Shown here: positions 9,189 through 16,927 of the stretch, piece by piece
Position numbering within the stretch: position 1 is the stretch's first letter
Layout: each line of letters opens with the position of its first letter
Assembly: GCF_023656515.1 (NCBI RefSeq)
Contig: NZ_JAMOFV010000006.1
Span: 622,335-686,334, forward strand
From: Clostridium swellfunianum
Lineage (GTDB): Bacteria > Bacillota > Clostridia > Clostridiales > Clostridiaceae
DNA length: 64,000 nt
Direction of reading: 5' to 3'
The notes under the pieces: model-generated
The model's database searches: none
What the model saw: only the letters and a program-made list of their open reading frames with translations
Told to the model about the DNA's origin: nothing
Translations under genes and position numbers: made by a program

Positions 9189-9475
9189 AACCTTCAAACC
9201 TCCTAGAGTTTGTTTAGATTTATGTAGCGCCGCTAACTTACCTTAAACTGTATTCTACAAAATCACATAATATCCCGTTTCTTTAAAAAATTGAATTAGG
9301 GGGATACACTCATTATTCGTAATTTTCACGTTCCTCAGGTTCGTTGTTTTTTATTATAATCCCTGCAGCGCACTATTTCGGAATTTTCAATTAATTGTAC
9401 CATATAATGTAAGATAGTGCATTATTGTACCTATACTATAAAGAAATAATTTAGTTAGGTTATTTCACAATGAAT

Positions 9476-10489
9476 TCATATTGATAATTTGTTCCAGTTA
9501 TCTCTATAATCAACCAATGAAATTCCACTCTTTATTCTATTAGTACTTTGATTATAATAATCTCTTTGCCATTCGCTTAAATTATTAAGCTTCCACTTTT
9601 TATATATTCCAATATAAACAATTAACTCTCTAAGTTTTAAGAATTCTGGAATTTTTTCAATCCAATAACTATCTAAATAGTTTTCACTATTGTATCCACT
9701 CATAAAATTACTCATAAATTTATCCGCCATTTCTTGACGTTCATTTATTGAATCATCTCCAAACACATATACAGTATAAAATAGTTGTATTGCTATATCT
9801 TCTACAAACCAACTATACTGACACTCATCAAAATCAAAAAGAGTTATTTGATTATCTGAAATACAAAAGTTACCTACGTTGATATCACCATGAATAAGTC
9901 CAAACGAATTTTGGTTACAATTTAGCAAATTTAACTTCTTCATTAGATCTTCATATGCATTTCTTATATTAATTTCAGTTTCGGGAACATACTTGTAGAG
10001 GTTTGTTAAATAATAGTTTTGAAACCAATTATTTCTTTTGATATTTGGAGAATTGTAGTTCTTAGATGCTTTATGAATTTTTCCTGTTATTTGACCTAAC
10101 CGTTTAAACACTTCAACATTATTTAGATATTCTGGATATGCCATTTTTCTACCTGGTGCTTTCTCAAATAAAGTTGCAGTCATTTTAATTCCATCTCTAT
10201 AAACTGTTTCCGTTAAATGTCCAGCTGTAGATTTTAGTGGTCTTGATAACGGAACTCCATGTTCAAAAAGATAAATACACCATTCAAGTTCACTTTTAAT
10301 CATTTCTTCACTACGAGTAACAGAATCTGATATTCGAAAAATGTGCGGCTTGTCATTCTGAACAAACTCAAAAATTAAATTCTGGTAACCACCTGTAATG
10401 GACTCTAAGTCATCATGTCTTATAGCATATCTCTCCGCTAATTCGCTTATTATTTTTTTTATAATATCATCTCTAATATCCTTTTCCAT
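9476..10489 (-). CDS. Aminoglycoside phosphotransferase-like (APH/choline-kinase fold) protein
   Basis: Small-molecule kinase fold of 337 residues. Visible kinase motifs are the catalytic loop LIHGDINVGNF (about residue 200-210; HGD base and Asn) and the metal-binding FDFDECQYSWF shortly after; the N-terminal lobe has TGGYQNLIFEF in place of a strict P-loop. This resembles the APH family that includes homoserine kinase II, SrkA and choline kinases, so the name does not imply drug resistance and the substrate cannot be read from sequence. ATG at 10487-10489. It is the leftmost of four short minus-strand genes (9476-12165) with unusual spacers. Confidence 0.75.
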   Translation of the reverse strand: MEKDIRDDIIKKIISELAERYAIRHDDLESITGGYQNLIFEFVQNDKPHIFRISDSVTRSEEMIKSELEWCIYLFEHGVPLSRPLKSTAGHLTETVYRDGIKMTATLFEKAPGRKMAYPEYLNNVEVFKRLGQITGKIHKASKNYNSPNIKRNNWFQNYYLTNLYKYVPETEINIRNAYEDLMKKLNLLNCNQNSFGLIHGDINVGNFCISDNQITLFDFDECQYSWFVEDIAIQLFYTVYVFGDDSINERQEMADKFMSNFMSGYNSENYLDSYWIEKIPEFLKLRELIVYIGIYKKWKLNNLSEWQRDYYNQSTNRIKSGISLVDYRDNWNKLSI

Positions 10490-10783
10490 ATTGATTCCCC
10501 CTATTTTTATCTAGATATTTACACTAGTGTTCTTTGATATCTCAAATTAAATATCCTTGAATTAATGACGTATAACGTTTCGTATTGCCGACGCCGAGAC
10601 ACTTAGCCATACTTGGCTTGGTGTCACAGGTGTAGCTTGGCTATCCTTTCAAGTCAAGCTGAGCGGAAATATTTTGTTAAATGTAGTTTTAGCCACTGCA
10701 CTTTGAATAGAACCTCTTATAATAAGCTTGAAATTTATTTCGTAGTTTAGGATTGTATATCAAAGATATGTTCATTTGGGAGG
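10490..10783. repeat. GC-rich structured spacer between the HExxH gene and the APH gene
   Basis: About 294 bases without a gene. The segment 10563-10670 is much richer in G+C than its surroundings and rich in short inverted repeats (AGCCATACTTGGCT; GCTTGGCT / AGTCAAGC). It is bounded on the left by TATAACGTTTCG. It looks like an inserted or recombination-site-like element and not ordinary host spacer (inference). Confidence 0.4.
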
Positions 10784-11251
10784 TTACTCAAGTTTTCTCA
10801 GCCCTTCAAAAAGCTCGTTATATGATTTTTGATTTTTGCATCTGCCATATGACAGCTCTTTATTATCACCAAACTCAAGAAGAAAGCACTTTGCCAATTC
10901 TTCTACTGTTTGTTCCAATGATATAAAGAATTGATTATATGCAAAATCATACGCTGATGTTCCTTTTTCAAAATTAGCAGTAATTAGAGATTCTGTAACT
11001 TGGTCAAGTGGGTACATTTTTAAATGAAACAACTCGTGAACAATTACTTCTTCAAGGTTTTCTTGTTTGGGATTAGCTCTATTGAGAAGCAGAACAGCTT
11101 TTCTATCATCACAATCAATCTTTATGTCTCCTGTTTTTCTCCAGTTAAAATCATCAACAAATTCAAGTCGAATATCCCAGTATGGAGATACCCTCAATTT
11201 CTTGCACCAAAATTCAAATGATTGGAATACTTTATTCTCATCACCTTTCAT
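10784..11251 (-). CDS. Putative zinc metalloprotein with HExxH motif
   Basis: I do not recognise a named family. The 155-residue protein carries VIVHELFHLKM at about 65-75, an HExxH metal-binding motif preceded by hydrophobic residues as in gluzincin and SprT-like folds, and a downstream helix with EQTVEELAKCF that could supply the third ligand (Glu). There is no signal peptide, so it is probably cytoplasmic. The N-terminal region (FWCKKLRVSPYWDIRLEFVDD) is beta-rich. ATG at 11249-11251 with GAGGT shortly upstream. It is one of four co-oriented short genes here; the peptidase activity is inferred from the motif only. Confidence 0.6.
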   Translation of the reverse strand: MKGDENKVFQSFEFWCKKLRVSPYWDIRLEFVDDFNWRKTGDIKIDCDDRKAVLLLNRANPKQENLEEVIVHELFHLKMYPLDQVTESLITANFEKGTSAYDFAYNQFFISLEQTVEELAKCFLLEFGDNKELSYGRCKNQKSYNELFEGLRKLE

Positions 11252-11292
11252 TTTTTTACCTCATTAAATATATAATTAGCTCGAAATTTAAT

Positions 11293-11313
11293 ACTATTAC
11301 GTCTTATAAGAAA
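11293..11313. repeat. Intergenic repeat copy 1 (ATTACGTCTTATAAGAAA)
   Basis: Twenty of 21 bases match the second copy at 11928-11948. Each copy lies directly downstream of a minus-strand gene, 635 bases apart. Confidence 0.6.
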
Positions 11314-11335
11314 GTTGTGAATTAATTCTTGTTTA

Positions 11336-11896
11336 TTATGTGAAAGAATAAAGTTCATCACTTTTTCCTATTTCATAATGACACTCAATTATTTCACCAG
11401 GTGCAATTCTTTCTGCATATGTCAATGTTCTTATAACCATTTCATGGCATACCATTATCACTTTATTATAATTAGCGTACTTATCAGCAACCTTTTTAAC
11501 TCTACTTCTTAATGAATTTAAGTCTTCCCATCGTCTTGTCTCTCCGTTAGGATAGATACCTTTATGATTATTAAAATCTTTTGTTAAGTCTAAACATTCT
11601 TCAAATGCACGTAATTGAAAGGTTAAATCAGGCATCCATTCATGTAAGTCCATCTCTACTGTTATATCAATATTTGTCTTTTGAGAAATAATTGCAGCAG
11701 TCTGTAAAGCCCTTGTATATGGGGAAGATACAATAATATCTGCACTTTTTAATCTCGGGTCTAATGCTGTTGCCAATGCTTGTGCTATACCTTCTTTTGA
11801 TAAAGGCGCCAAATCTTTGCCATGTCCTATATATCCTCTTTCATTACATGGGCTATAATCTGGTTGTCCATGTCTAACTAAATAAAATTGTGCCAT
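11336..11896 (-). CDS. Histidine phosphatase family protein (phosphoglycerate mutase-like)
   Basis: Cytosolic phosphatase of the branch-1 histidine phosphatase family, 186 residues. The catalytic histidine lies in LVRHGQPDYS (RHG at about 8-10). SSPYTRALQTA carries the second conserved Arg, and VMVCHEMVIRTL near residue 152 supplies the second catalytic His. The length matches small CobC/PhoE-type members, but the substrate is not predictable. GGAGGATG precedes the ATG at 11894-11896. It is flanked on both sides by copies of a 21-base repeat. Confidence 0.85.
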   Translation of the reverse strand: MAQFYLVRHGQPDYSPCNERGYIGHGKDLAPLSKEGIAQALATALDPRLKSADIIVSSPYTRALQTAAIISQKTNIDITVEMDLHEWMPDLTFQLRAFEECLDLTKDFNNHKGIYPNGETRRWEDLNSLRSRVKKVADKYANYNKVIMVCHEMVIRTLTYAERIAPGEIIECHYEIGKSDELYSFT

Positions 11897-11927
11897 ATAA
11901 CATCCTCCATTTAATTCGCATTTGTTT

Positions 11928-11948
11928 ACTATTACGTCTTAAAAGAAA
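11928..11948. repeat. Intergenic repeat copy 2 (ATTACGTCTTAAAAGAAA)
   Basis: One mismatch from the copy at 11293-11313; sits just past the stop of the small membrane protein gene. Confidence 0.6.
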
Positions 11949-11961
11949 ACTGTTCATTATA

Positions 11962-12165
11962 TTAATCATTATTAGTCTTTTTCTTATCATTATTTATAAT
12001 TTTTTTATGATTGAGATAAGCATTGATAAACATTAAAATGCTTGCGATCATACTTAAAACAATCGAAGGTGTTGATTTCTTGTCTGATACGTTAAGCATA
12101 AAAGATATTAAGAAACAAAATCCTGAAAATAAGCATAAATTACGAGATAATTTTAAATTCTTCAC
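11962..12165 (-). CDS. Small two-helix membrane protein, unknown function
   Basis: I start at the GTG at 12163-12165, five bases after GGGGGG; an upstream in-frame ATG at 12213 lacks a good ribosome binding site. That gives 67 residues with two hydrophobic helices (about 11-27 and 36-52), a short polar loop DKKSTPS and a strongly charged tail ending KKTNND. The charge distribution suggests both ends face the cytoplasm. No family is recognised. Confidence 0.5.
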   Translation of the reverse strand: MKNLKLSRNLCLFSGFCFLISFMLNVSDKKSTPSIVLSMIASILMFINAYLNHKKIINNDKKKTNND

Positions 12166-12290
12166 AAAAATCCCCCCATATGTTTTGTTGCACAATAATT
12201 CACAACTATTCATTACTATTGTATCTTAATTACAAAAACAATTCCAATATTTTCAAAGATTTATGTACTGAACTATAACTTTTATAAGCA

Positions 12291-12338
12291 TTTTGCAGAT
12301 GTAATAAATTTATTACAAGTGTTTTTTGTGCTGCAAAA
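12291..12338. repeat. Nested palindromes in the 12166-12523 spacer
   Basis: An 18-bp perfect palindrome TGTAATAAATTTATTACA (12300-12317) lies inside wider arms TTTTGCAG / CTGCAAAA (12291-12298, 12331-12338). It could be an operator upstream of the small membrane protein gene (about 125 bases from its start). The remainder of this ~360-base spacer holds only the terminator at 12411-12463. Confidence 0.4.
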
Positions 12339-12410
12339 ACCTATGTAAAAATCAATGTATTTTATATATAAAATAGCCTTAATGCTCTGATATAAGCCAA
12401 AATAAAAAAA

Positions 12411-12463
12411 GTGCAAAAACTCAAAACTGTAGGCAAAAACGCCTACAATTTTGAGTTTTGCAC
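12411..12463 (-). terminator. Long hairpin terminator of the DHFR-like gene
   Basis: Near-perfect arms of 23-24 bases around a 6-base loop (12435-12440). On the minus strand the hairpin is followed by a run of seven T. Its length is unusual for a simple terminator. Confidence 0.85.
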
Positions 12464-12523
12464 CCTTAAAGCTTAAATCATTACTATAAGCAAGAGTATT
12501 TTATCTATATTTTCAAATTGACT

Positions 12524-13069
12524 TTATATGCTACTATCTTCAGTTTTTCTTTTTGAATATTTTAAAATAGTGATACCCTCTTCTATAACATACTCATATA
12601 GATGCAGCTTTATTGTCGGATTATTTCCTAAAAATAAAGGTCTTCCTTTGCCTAAAATTATTGGAACTATTCCAATAATATATTCATCGATAATATCAGC
12701 TTTAACAAAACTATCTATAAGCTTTCCACCACCAAATAGGAATATATCCTTACCTTCCTTTTCTTTTTCTTCTTGTATTATCTTAACTATATCTCCGCTT
12801 ATAAAATGGAGATTATCCTGATTTTCAAGTTTTTGTGATGTTGCTACATATACTTTTTTATTTTTATATTCATTATGCATATTTTGGTCATAACAATTTT
12901 TGCCCATAACTACTATGTCAACATCTTCTAGAAATTTATCAAAATTGAGCTTGTTTTCAGTGTTTAATGCAGCGTCCCCATCTCCAACTATCCAGTCATA
13001 GCTGCCATCCTCTGATGCAATATAACCATCCAAACTTACTGCTAAATGTAAAATAACTTTTCTTTTCAT
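12524..13069 (-). CDS. Dihydrofolate reductase family protein (RibD C-terminal-like reductase)
   Basis: NADPH-dependent reductase fold of 181 residues. Motifs include LAVSLDGYIA at the N terminus, DIVVMGKNCYDQ, and the nucleotide-binding FLFGGGKLIDSF (about 115-125), followed by PIILGKGRPLFLG. This matches the YwjB/YyaP-type group of RibD C-terminal-like proteins and not true folate-reducing DHFR; the substrate is unknown. It is transcribed divergently from a WYL regulator across about 110 bases containing a palindrome, so it is probably controlled by that regulator (inference). It ends in the long hairpin at 12411-12463. Confidence 0.85.
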   Translation of the reverse strand: MKRKVILHLAVSLDGYIASEDGSYDWIVGDGDAALNTENKLNFDKFLEDVDIVVMGKNCYDQNMHNEYKNKKVYVATSQKLENQDNLHFISGDIVKIIQEEKEKEGKDIFLFGGGKLIDSFVKADIIDEYIIGIVPIILGKGRPLFLGNNPTIKLHLYEYVIEEGITILKYSKRKTEDSSI

Positions 13070-13117
13070 ATTATATTCCTCCTATAATCTAAGGCTATAT
13101 TTTATTGTTATTATTGT

Positions 13118-13146
13118 TTGATTCATAATTAATTATAAGCTATAAT
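13118..13146 (+). promoter_or_regulatory. Predicted promoter of the WYL regulator gene
   Basis: TTGATT (13118-13123), a 17-base spacer, then perfect TATAAT (13141-13146). The predicted start site near 13153 falls inside the palindrome at 13150-13164. Confidence 0.75.
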
Positions 13147-13149
13147 AGT

Positions 13150-13164
13150 TGACATCCTATGTCA
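13150..13164. promoter_or_regulatory. Operator-like palindrome TGACAT-CCT-ATGTCA
   Basis: Perfect 6-bp arms with a 3-base centre, overlapping the predicted transcription start of the regulator gene. This is the expected place for autorepression. Confidence 0.6.
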
Positions 13165-13182
13165 TATAACAGGAGGAAATTT

Positions 13183-14130
13183 ATGAGAGCAGACAGATTA
13201 ATTTCTATACTGATGCTATTGCAAATAAATAAAAAATTAACTGCTTCTGAATTAGCAGAAAAACTTGAGGTTTCTATAAGAACTATTTACAGAGATATTG
13301 ATGCACTTAGCGGTATTGGAGTTCCTATTGCTGCTGAGAAAGGTGTAAATGGCGGAATAACTCTTCTAGGAGACTATAAAACCTCACTTACCGGAATAAA
13401 CAAAAACGAGCTTATGTCTCTATTAATTCCAACTAGTGATAAAATTTTAGAGGATTTAGGCGTGGAAAACCTTAAATATTCTACACTTCTTAAAATTTTA
13501 GGAGATTCTGCCCCTAATGAAGTAAAAGAAATCGAAAATATTCAAAATTACATTTATATAGATATGCATACTTGGAACAAGACTAACACTACAGTAAATA
13601 CAGATATTCTTTCTATATTACAAAATGCTATATGGAACTCTAAATCATTAAAGATACTCTACAGAAAAGCAAATGAAACAAAAGAAGTAGATGTAAATCC
13701 ACTTGGCTTGGTTTGCAAGCGAAGCATTTGGTATTTAGTTGCTATAAACAACGACATAATTAAAACCTATAAGGTTACCTCTATTGAGTCTGCATTCTTA
13801 ATGGATTATACCTTTGTTAGGCCAGAGGACTTTAATCTTAAAAGCTACTGGAACACTTCTACCAGCAATTTTAAAAGCTTAATTCCTAAACATACTTTTA
13901 CCTTCAAAATTAACCCTAATATCTTAAATCCTATAAAAGAAAGACAATTCATAACTATTACTGAAACTATTGTTAAAGATAATGAAATTTATCTTAAAAT
14001 AACTTTTGAAGCAATATGGCAGGGCATAGAATTTGCTTTTGGATATGGCAAGGATATTGAAATTATTGAACCTATTGAAGCTATCCTTGAAATTAAGAAA
14101 AAAGCACTAGAAGTTGTTGCTTTATATTAA
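13183..14130 (+). CDS. HTH / WYL-domain transcriptional regulator (YafY family)
   Basis: DNA-binding regulator of 315 residues. An N-terminal DeoR-like winged helix (RADRLISILMLLQINKKLTA, then ASELAEKLEVSIRTIYRDIDAL) is followed by a WYL effector-sensing region around VDVNPLGLVCKRSIWYLVAI, in which the core WYL tripeptide is present, and a C-terminal WCX-like domain. I chose the ATG at 13183 because AGGAGG (13171-13176) is 6 bases upstream; the in-frame ATG at 13159 lies before it. It is divergent from the DHFR-like gene, and the palindrome between them suggests autoregulation and control of that gene. The effector is unknown. Confidence 0.9.
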   Translation: MRADRLISILMLLQINKKLTASELAEKLEVSIRTIYRDIDALSGIGVPIAAEKGVNGGITLLGDYKTSLTGINKNELMSLLIPTSDKILEDLGVENLKYSTLLKILGDSAPNEVKEIENIQNYIYIDMHTWNKTNTTVNTDILSILQNAIWNSKSLKILYRKANETKEVDVNPLGLVCKRSIWYLVAINNDIIKTYKVTSIESAFLMDYTFVRPEDFNLKSYWNTSTSNFKSLIPKHTFTFKINPNILNPIKERQFITITETIVKDNEIYLKITFEAIWQGIEFAFGYGKDIEIIEPIEAILEIKKKALEVVALY

Positions 14131-14131
14131 A

Positions 14132-14176
14132 AAAGTTTGACCTGAAATGGCAATTGGCCACCTCAGGTCAAACTTT
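14132..14176. terminator. Bidirectional terminator between the WYL regulator and the M20 gene
   Basis: Perfect 14-bp arms (AAAGTTTGACCTGA / TCAGGTCAAACTTT) between convergent genes, with A/T runs on both sides. Confidence 0.85.
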
Positions 14177-14185
14177 GTAAATTAT

Positions 14186-15358
14186 TTACTCTAAGCTCAT
14201 CTTAGCCTTTGTAGCATTGAATTCCTGCTTTACTTCAAGCAGTTTACTAGCATCATCAATTAAGTCAAAAGCAGTTCCTGCTAATATTTTAGCTGCATAT
14301 ATCACTGCTGCATGACCCCTTTCTGATTTACCATCATCTAAAAATTCCTGTGAGTGAGATGAGGCATTTTCATCTACAAAAGAAATTCTTATGCATGAAC
14401 CAGGTATAACGTACATAACATTACCGAAATCTGAAGAGCCTGTCTTCTCTCTAGCCGGCTTGATATTAGGTGCATTTATTAATTTAGCATTATTCATGAC
14501 AACATCATTTAAGCTATATACCGGCACCTTGCTATCAAGGTCTTTCTCTCTTATAATCTCATAGGTAGTTCCTGTCATTAGTGCTGCACCCTTCACAATA
14601 TCTTCAAAGCGTGATATTACAGATTTTAAGTATGAAGAATTATAGGATCTTAAGCTGAAGGAACCAGCTGCGGTTTTAGGTACAACATTATTAGGGCCTC
14701 CTGCATCAACTACTGTATAATGCATTCTTGTATCCTCAAGCACGTGCTCTCTTAAAAATTCAACTGCGTGGAAGGTTAACAACAGTGCATCTAATGCACT
14801 TCTACCTTGCTCCGGCTTCAATGCAGCATGTGCGCTTTTGCCATGATAGATTACTTTGATGCTGCTGGCAGCTAAGGACTTAACATCTACCTGAGTTGCA
14901 GGGCCTCCATGGGCCATAAGTGCAACATCTAATTCTTTAATATAGCCTTCATTCAGCATTTTTATCTTTCCACCGCCGCCTTCTTCCGCGGGAGTTCCGT
15001 AAACAATTAATTTATAGGGTTTACCCTTATATAATTCTTTTAGTGCTATTGCAGCCCCAACTATTGCAGGTCCCTGCAAATGATGTGCGCATCCATGTCC
15101 CATAGGCAATGCATCATATTCACACAAAAGCCCTATATTAGGTCCGCCAGTTCCGTTTTCATACACAGCCTTAAATGCTGTATCCAAGCTTCCCAAGCCT
15201 CTCTCAACAGTAAAACCATTTTTCTCTAAGTAATCTTCAAGCAGCTTACTAGCCTTATATTCCTTAAAGGCAAGCTCTGGATTATCAAAAATATAATCAG
15301 CCATAGCTATTAAATCACTGCTTCTATCATCGATATTCTTAAATAAATTCTCTTTCAA
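14186..15358 (-). CDS. M20-family amidohydrolase (AbgB/IAL-like)
   Basis: Metal-dependent amidohydrolase of 390 residues. Features are GLLCEYDALPMGHGCAHHLQG (metal-binding His/Asp region), GTPAEEGGGGK (catalytic Glu-Glu), a dimerisation domain with GKSAHAALKPEQGRSALDAL, and a C-terminal His-containing segment (ENASSHSQEF). This subgroup (aminobenzoyl-glutamate hydrolase, N-acyl amino-acid amidohydrolase) cleaves amide-linked amino-acid conjugates; the exact substrate is not readable. It starts with TTG behind AAGGGGAGA, 12 bases after the carrier gene stop. Likely role: hydrolysing what the neighbouring YfcC-type carrier imports (inference). Confidence 0.9.
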   Translation of the reverse strand: MKENLFKNIDDRSSDLIAMADYIFDNPELAFKEYKASKLLEDYLEKNGFTVERGLGSLDTAFKAVYENGTGGPNIGLLCEYDALPMGHGCAHHLQGPAIVGAAIALKELYKGKPYKLIVYGTPAEEGGGGKIKMLNEGYIKELDVALMAHGGPATQVDVKSLAASSIKVIYHGKSAHAALKPEQGRSALDALLLTFHAVEFLREHVLEDTRMHYTVVDAGGPNNVVPKTAAGSFSLRSYNSSYLKSVISRFEDIVKGAALMTGTTYEIIREKDLDSKVPVYSLNDVVMNNAKLINAPNIKPAREKTGSSDFGNVMYVIPGSCIRISFVDENASSHSQEFLDDGKSERGHAAVIYAAKILAGTAFDLIDDASKLLEVKQEFNATKAKMSLE

Positions 15359-15370
15359 TCTAATCTCCCC

Positions 15371-16795
15371 TTACATAGGACCATAATTTATTATTTGTGC
15401 AACTACCATTAAAACGCATCCAACTCCTACCCATATAAGGAATAGTCTCCACATAAATTTCATCCATCTGTCATATGGTATATTTGCTGCGCCAAGTATA
15501 CCCATAAGTGCTGTTGATGTAGGCAGAACATAGTTTCCAAAGCCATCACCGAAGTTAAAGGCTAAAACTGCTGACTGTCTTGTAAGGCCTACAAGGTCTG
15601 CTAAAGGTACAAATAGAGGCATAACAGTATTTGCTAGTCCACTTCCTGAAGTTATAAATAAATTCATTATGAGGTTTGCTATATACATCGCCGCTCCCTG
15701 TACATAAGATGGTAAAAATCCTAACACCTGAGCCATGCCATAAATACATGTATCCATTATTTTACCTTCAGTTAGTACACTTGAAACTGAACGAGCTAGT
15801 CCTATAATAAGTGCTGCACCTATCATTTTTTTAGCTCCCTCTACCATGCATTTAGCAATCTTGCTTGGTGTAAAGCCAGCAAGAACACCCGCTGCTATAC
15901 CCATCCAAATAAATACTGAAGCAGTTTCTTTTAAATCCCAATCAAGTTTTACTCCACCATAAACTATGACACCAAGAAATACAAACAGTGTAGTTATTAC
16001 GAGCCACTTTCTTGTATCCATTGGCTTGTTAAATTCTTCAGCTTCAGACTTGTTTGTTTCATTAACTAAGTCCAAGTCGTACATTACACTTAATTCTGGA
16101 TTAACCCTTATTTTCTTTGCGTATCTGATAAGATAAATATTAGTTACTATATAGAACACAACAAAGCAAAAAGCTCTGTAGCCTATGCCTGAATATGGTG
16201 CCAAACCCGCTATATTCTGGGCAACAATAGTAGTGTTGACATTCAAGGTTCCTGTTGAAAATCCTACGGCACCACCTAAAAGTATAATTCCGGCTCCTAC
16301 AACAGAGTCAAAGCCTAAGGACCTAGCGAACATTACCATTACTGGAGCAAAGCCTATAAAGGTATTAACTCCTTGGGTTGTACAAATTAAACCAAATATC
16401 AAAGTAACTATAGGAATAAATATTGTTTCCTTTGATGCAAACTTTCTTGAAACCATGGCAATAAGCGACTGCAGTGCACCACTGGCTACGATTACATTGA
16501 AGGCCGCTCCCGAGAGCAAAATAACAAAAATAAGATCTGCTGTGCCAATGTAACCGCTAATTGCAAAATAACCTAGTTTAAAAAAGTTAACAGGTGATCT
16601 AGCTATAAGCTTAAAGGATAGGGGGTCAATTACTTGTTTTCCAGCAGCATTTTTTATTCTGGCATATTCCCCTGCTGGTATTATCCAGGTAGCAATGACT
16701 GCTGCCACTACAATGAATGCAATAACTACTAATGAGTGCGGCATTTTAAAGCTTTTTTTCTTTTTTACATCCTGTACTATCTTGGTATCGCTCAT
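15371..16795 (-). CDS. YfcC-family membrane carrier (DcuC/anaerobic C4-dicarboxylate superfamily)
   Basis: Integral membrane transporter of 474 residues with about 11-12 hydrophobic helices and the YfcC N-terminal signature (MPHSLVVIAFIVVAAVIATW, then IIPAGEY). Typical loops include TQGVNTFIGFAPVMVMFARS and the ITSGSGLANTVMPLFVPLADL segment. YfcC-type proteins are annotated as putative basic amino acid or dicarboxylate carriers; the substrate is unproven. It forms an operon with the M20 amidohydrolase, so an amide-conjugated amino acid or peptide-like substrate is plausible. It has its own promoter at 16855-16883 with a palindrome straddling the early transcribed region. Confidence 0.88.
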   Translation of the reverse strand: MSDTKIVQDVKKKKSFKMPHSLVVIAFIVVAAVIATWIIPAGEYARIKNAAGKQVIDPLSFKLIARSPVNFFKLGYFAISGYIGTADLIFVILLSGAAFNVIVASGALQSLIAMVSRKFASKETIFIPIVTLIFGLICTTQGVNTFIGFAPVMVMFARSLGFDSVVGAGIILLGGAVGFSTGTLNVNTTIVAQNIAGLAPYSGIGYRAFCFVVFYIVTNIYLIRYAKKIRVNPELSVMYDLDLVNETNKSEAEEFNKPMDTRKWLVITTLFVFLGVIVYGGVKLDWDLKETASVFIWMGIAAGVLAGFTPSKIAKCMVEGAKKMIGAALIIGLARSVSSVLTEGKIMDTCIYGMAQVLGFLPSYVQGAAMYIANLIMNLFITSGSGLANTVMPLFVPLADLVGLTRQSAVLAFNFGDGFGNYVLPTSTALMGILGAANIPYDRWMKFMWRLFLIWVGVGCVLMVVAQIINYGPM

Positions 16796-16830
16796 CCAAG
16801 TAACACTCCTTTATACTTTATGAATTAGCG

Positions 16831-16844
16831 TATATGGCCATATA
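16831..16844. promoter_or_regulatory. Operator-like palindrome TATATGGCCATATA before the YfcC gene
   Basis: A 14-bp perfect palindrome just downstream of the predicted start site of the carrier operon. It contains two overlapping half-sites (GCCATAT) that match the octad unit of the repeat array at 17982-18021, pointing to a shared regulator. Confidence 0.55.
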
Positions 16845-16854
16845 GCTTACTGTA

Positions 16855-16883
16855 ATTATACTGGTGCAATATTTCACTGTAAA
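16855..16883 (-). promoter_or_regulatory. Predicted promoter of the YfcC-M20 operon
   Basis: On the minus strand TTTACA (16878-16883), exactly 17 bases, then TATAAT (16855-16860). Start expected near 16848. A second TTACAGT lies just after the -10, giving a direct repeat that a LysR-type activator could use. Confidence 0.7.
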
Positions 16884-16898
16884 CGTTTGAAAAGTTAT

Positions 16899-16927
16899 AA
16901 AAAGTATAAGCTAAACTTATACTTTTT
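16899..16927 (-). terminator. Terminator overlapping the LysR gene stop codon
   Basis: Perfect 12-bp arms (AAAAAGTATAAG / CTTATACTTTTT) around 5 bases. The hairpin incorporates the TAA stop of the LysR gene, and a T-rich stretch follows on the minus strand. Confidence 0.7.

Noticed and set aside
9454..9460. Integron attC site (GTTAGGT) downstream of the APH gene
   Set aside because: One core match without a convincing complementary partner, and no integron integrase in the window.
9476..10489. Aminoglycoside resistance gene
   Set aside because: The motifs show only the APH fold, which covers many metabolic kinases; resistance cannot be inferred.
16185..16553. 122-codon plus-strand ORF inside the YfcC carrier
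   Set aside because: Antisense shadow of a hydrophobic transporter; the translation is Pro/Ile/Thr-rich and has no SD.
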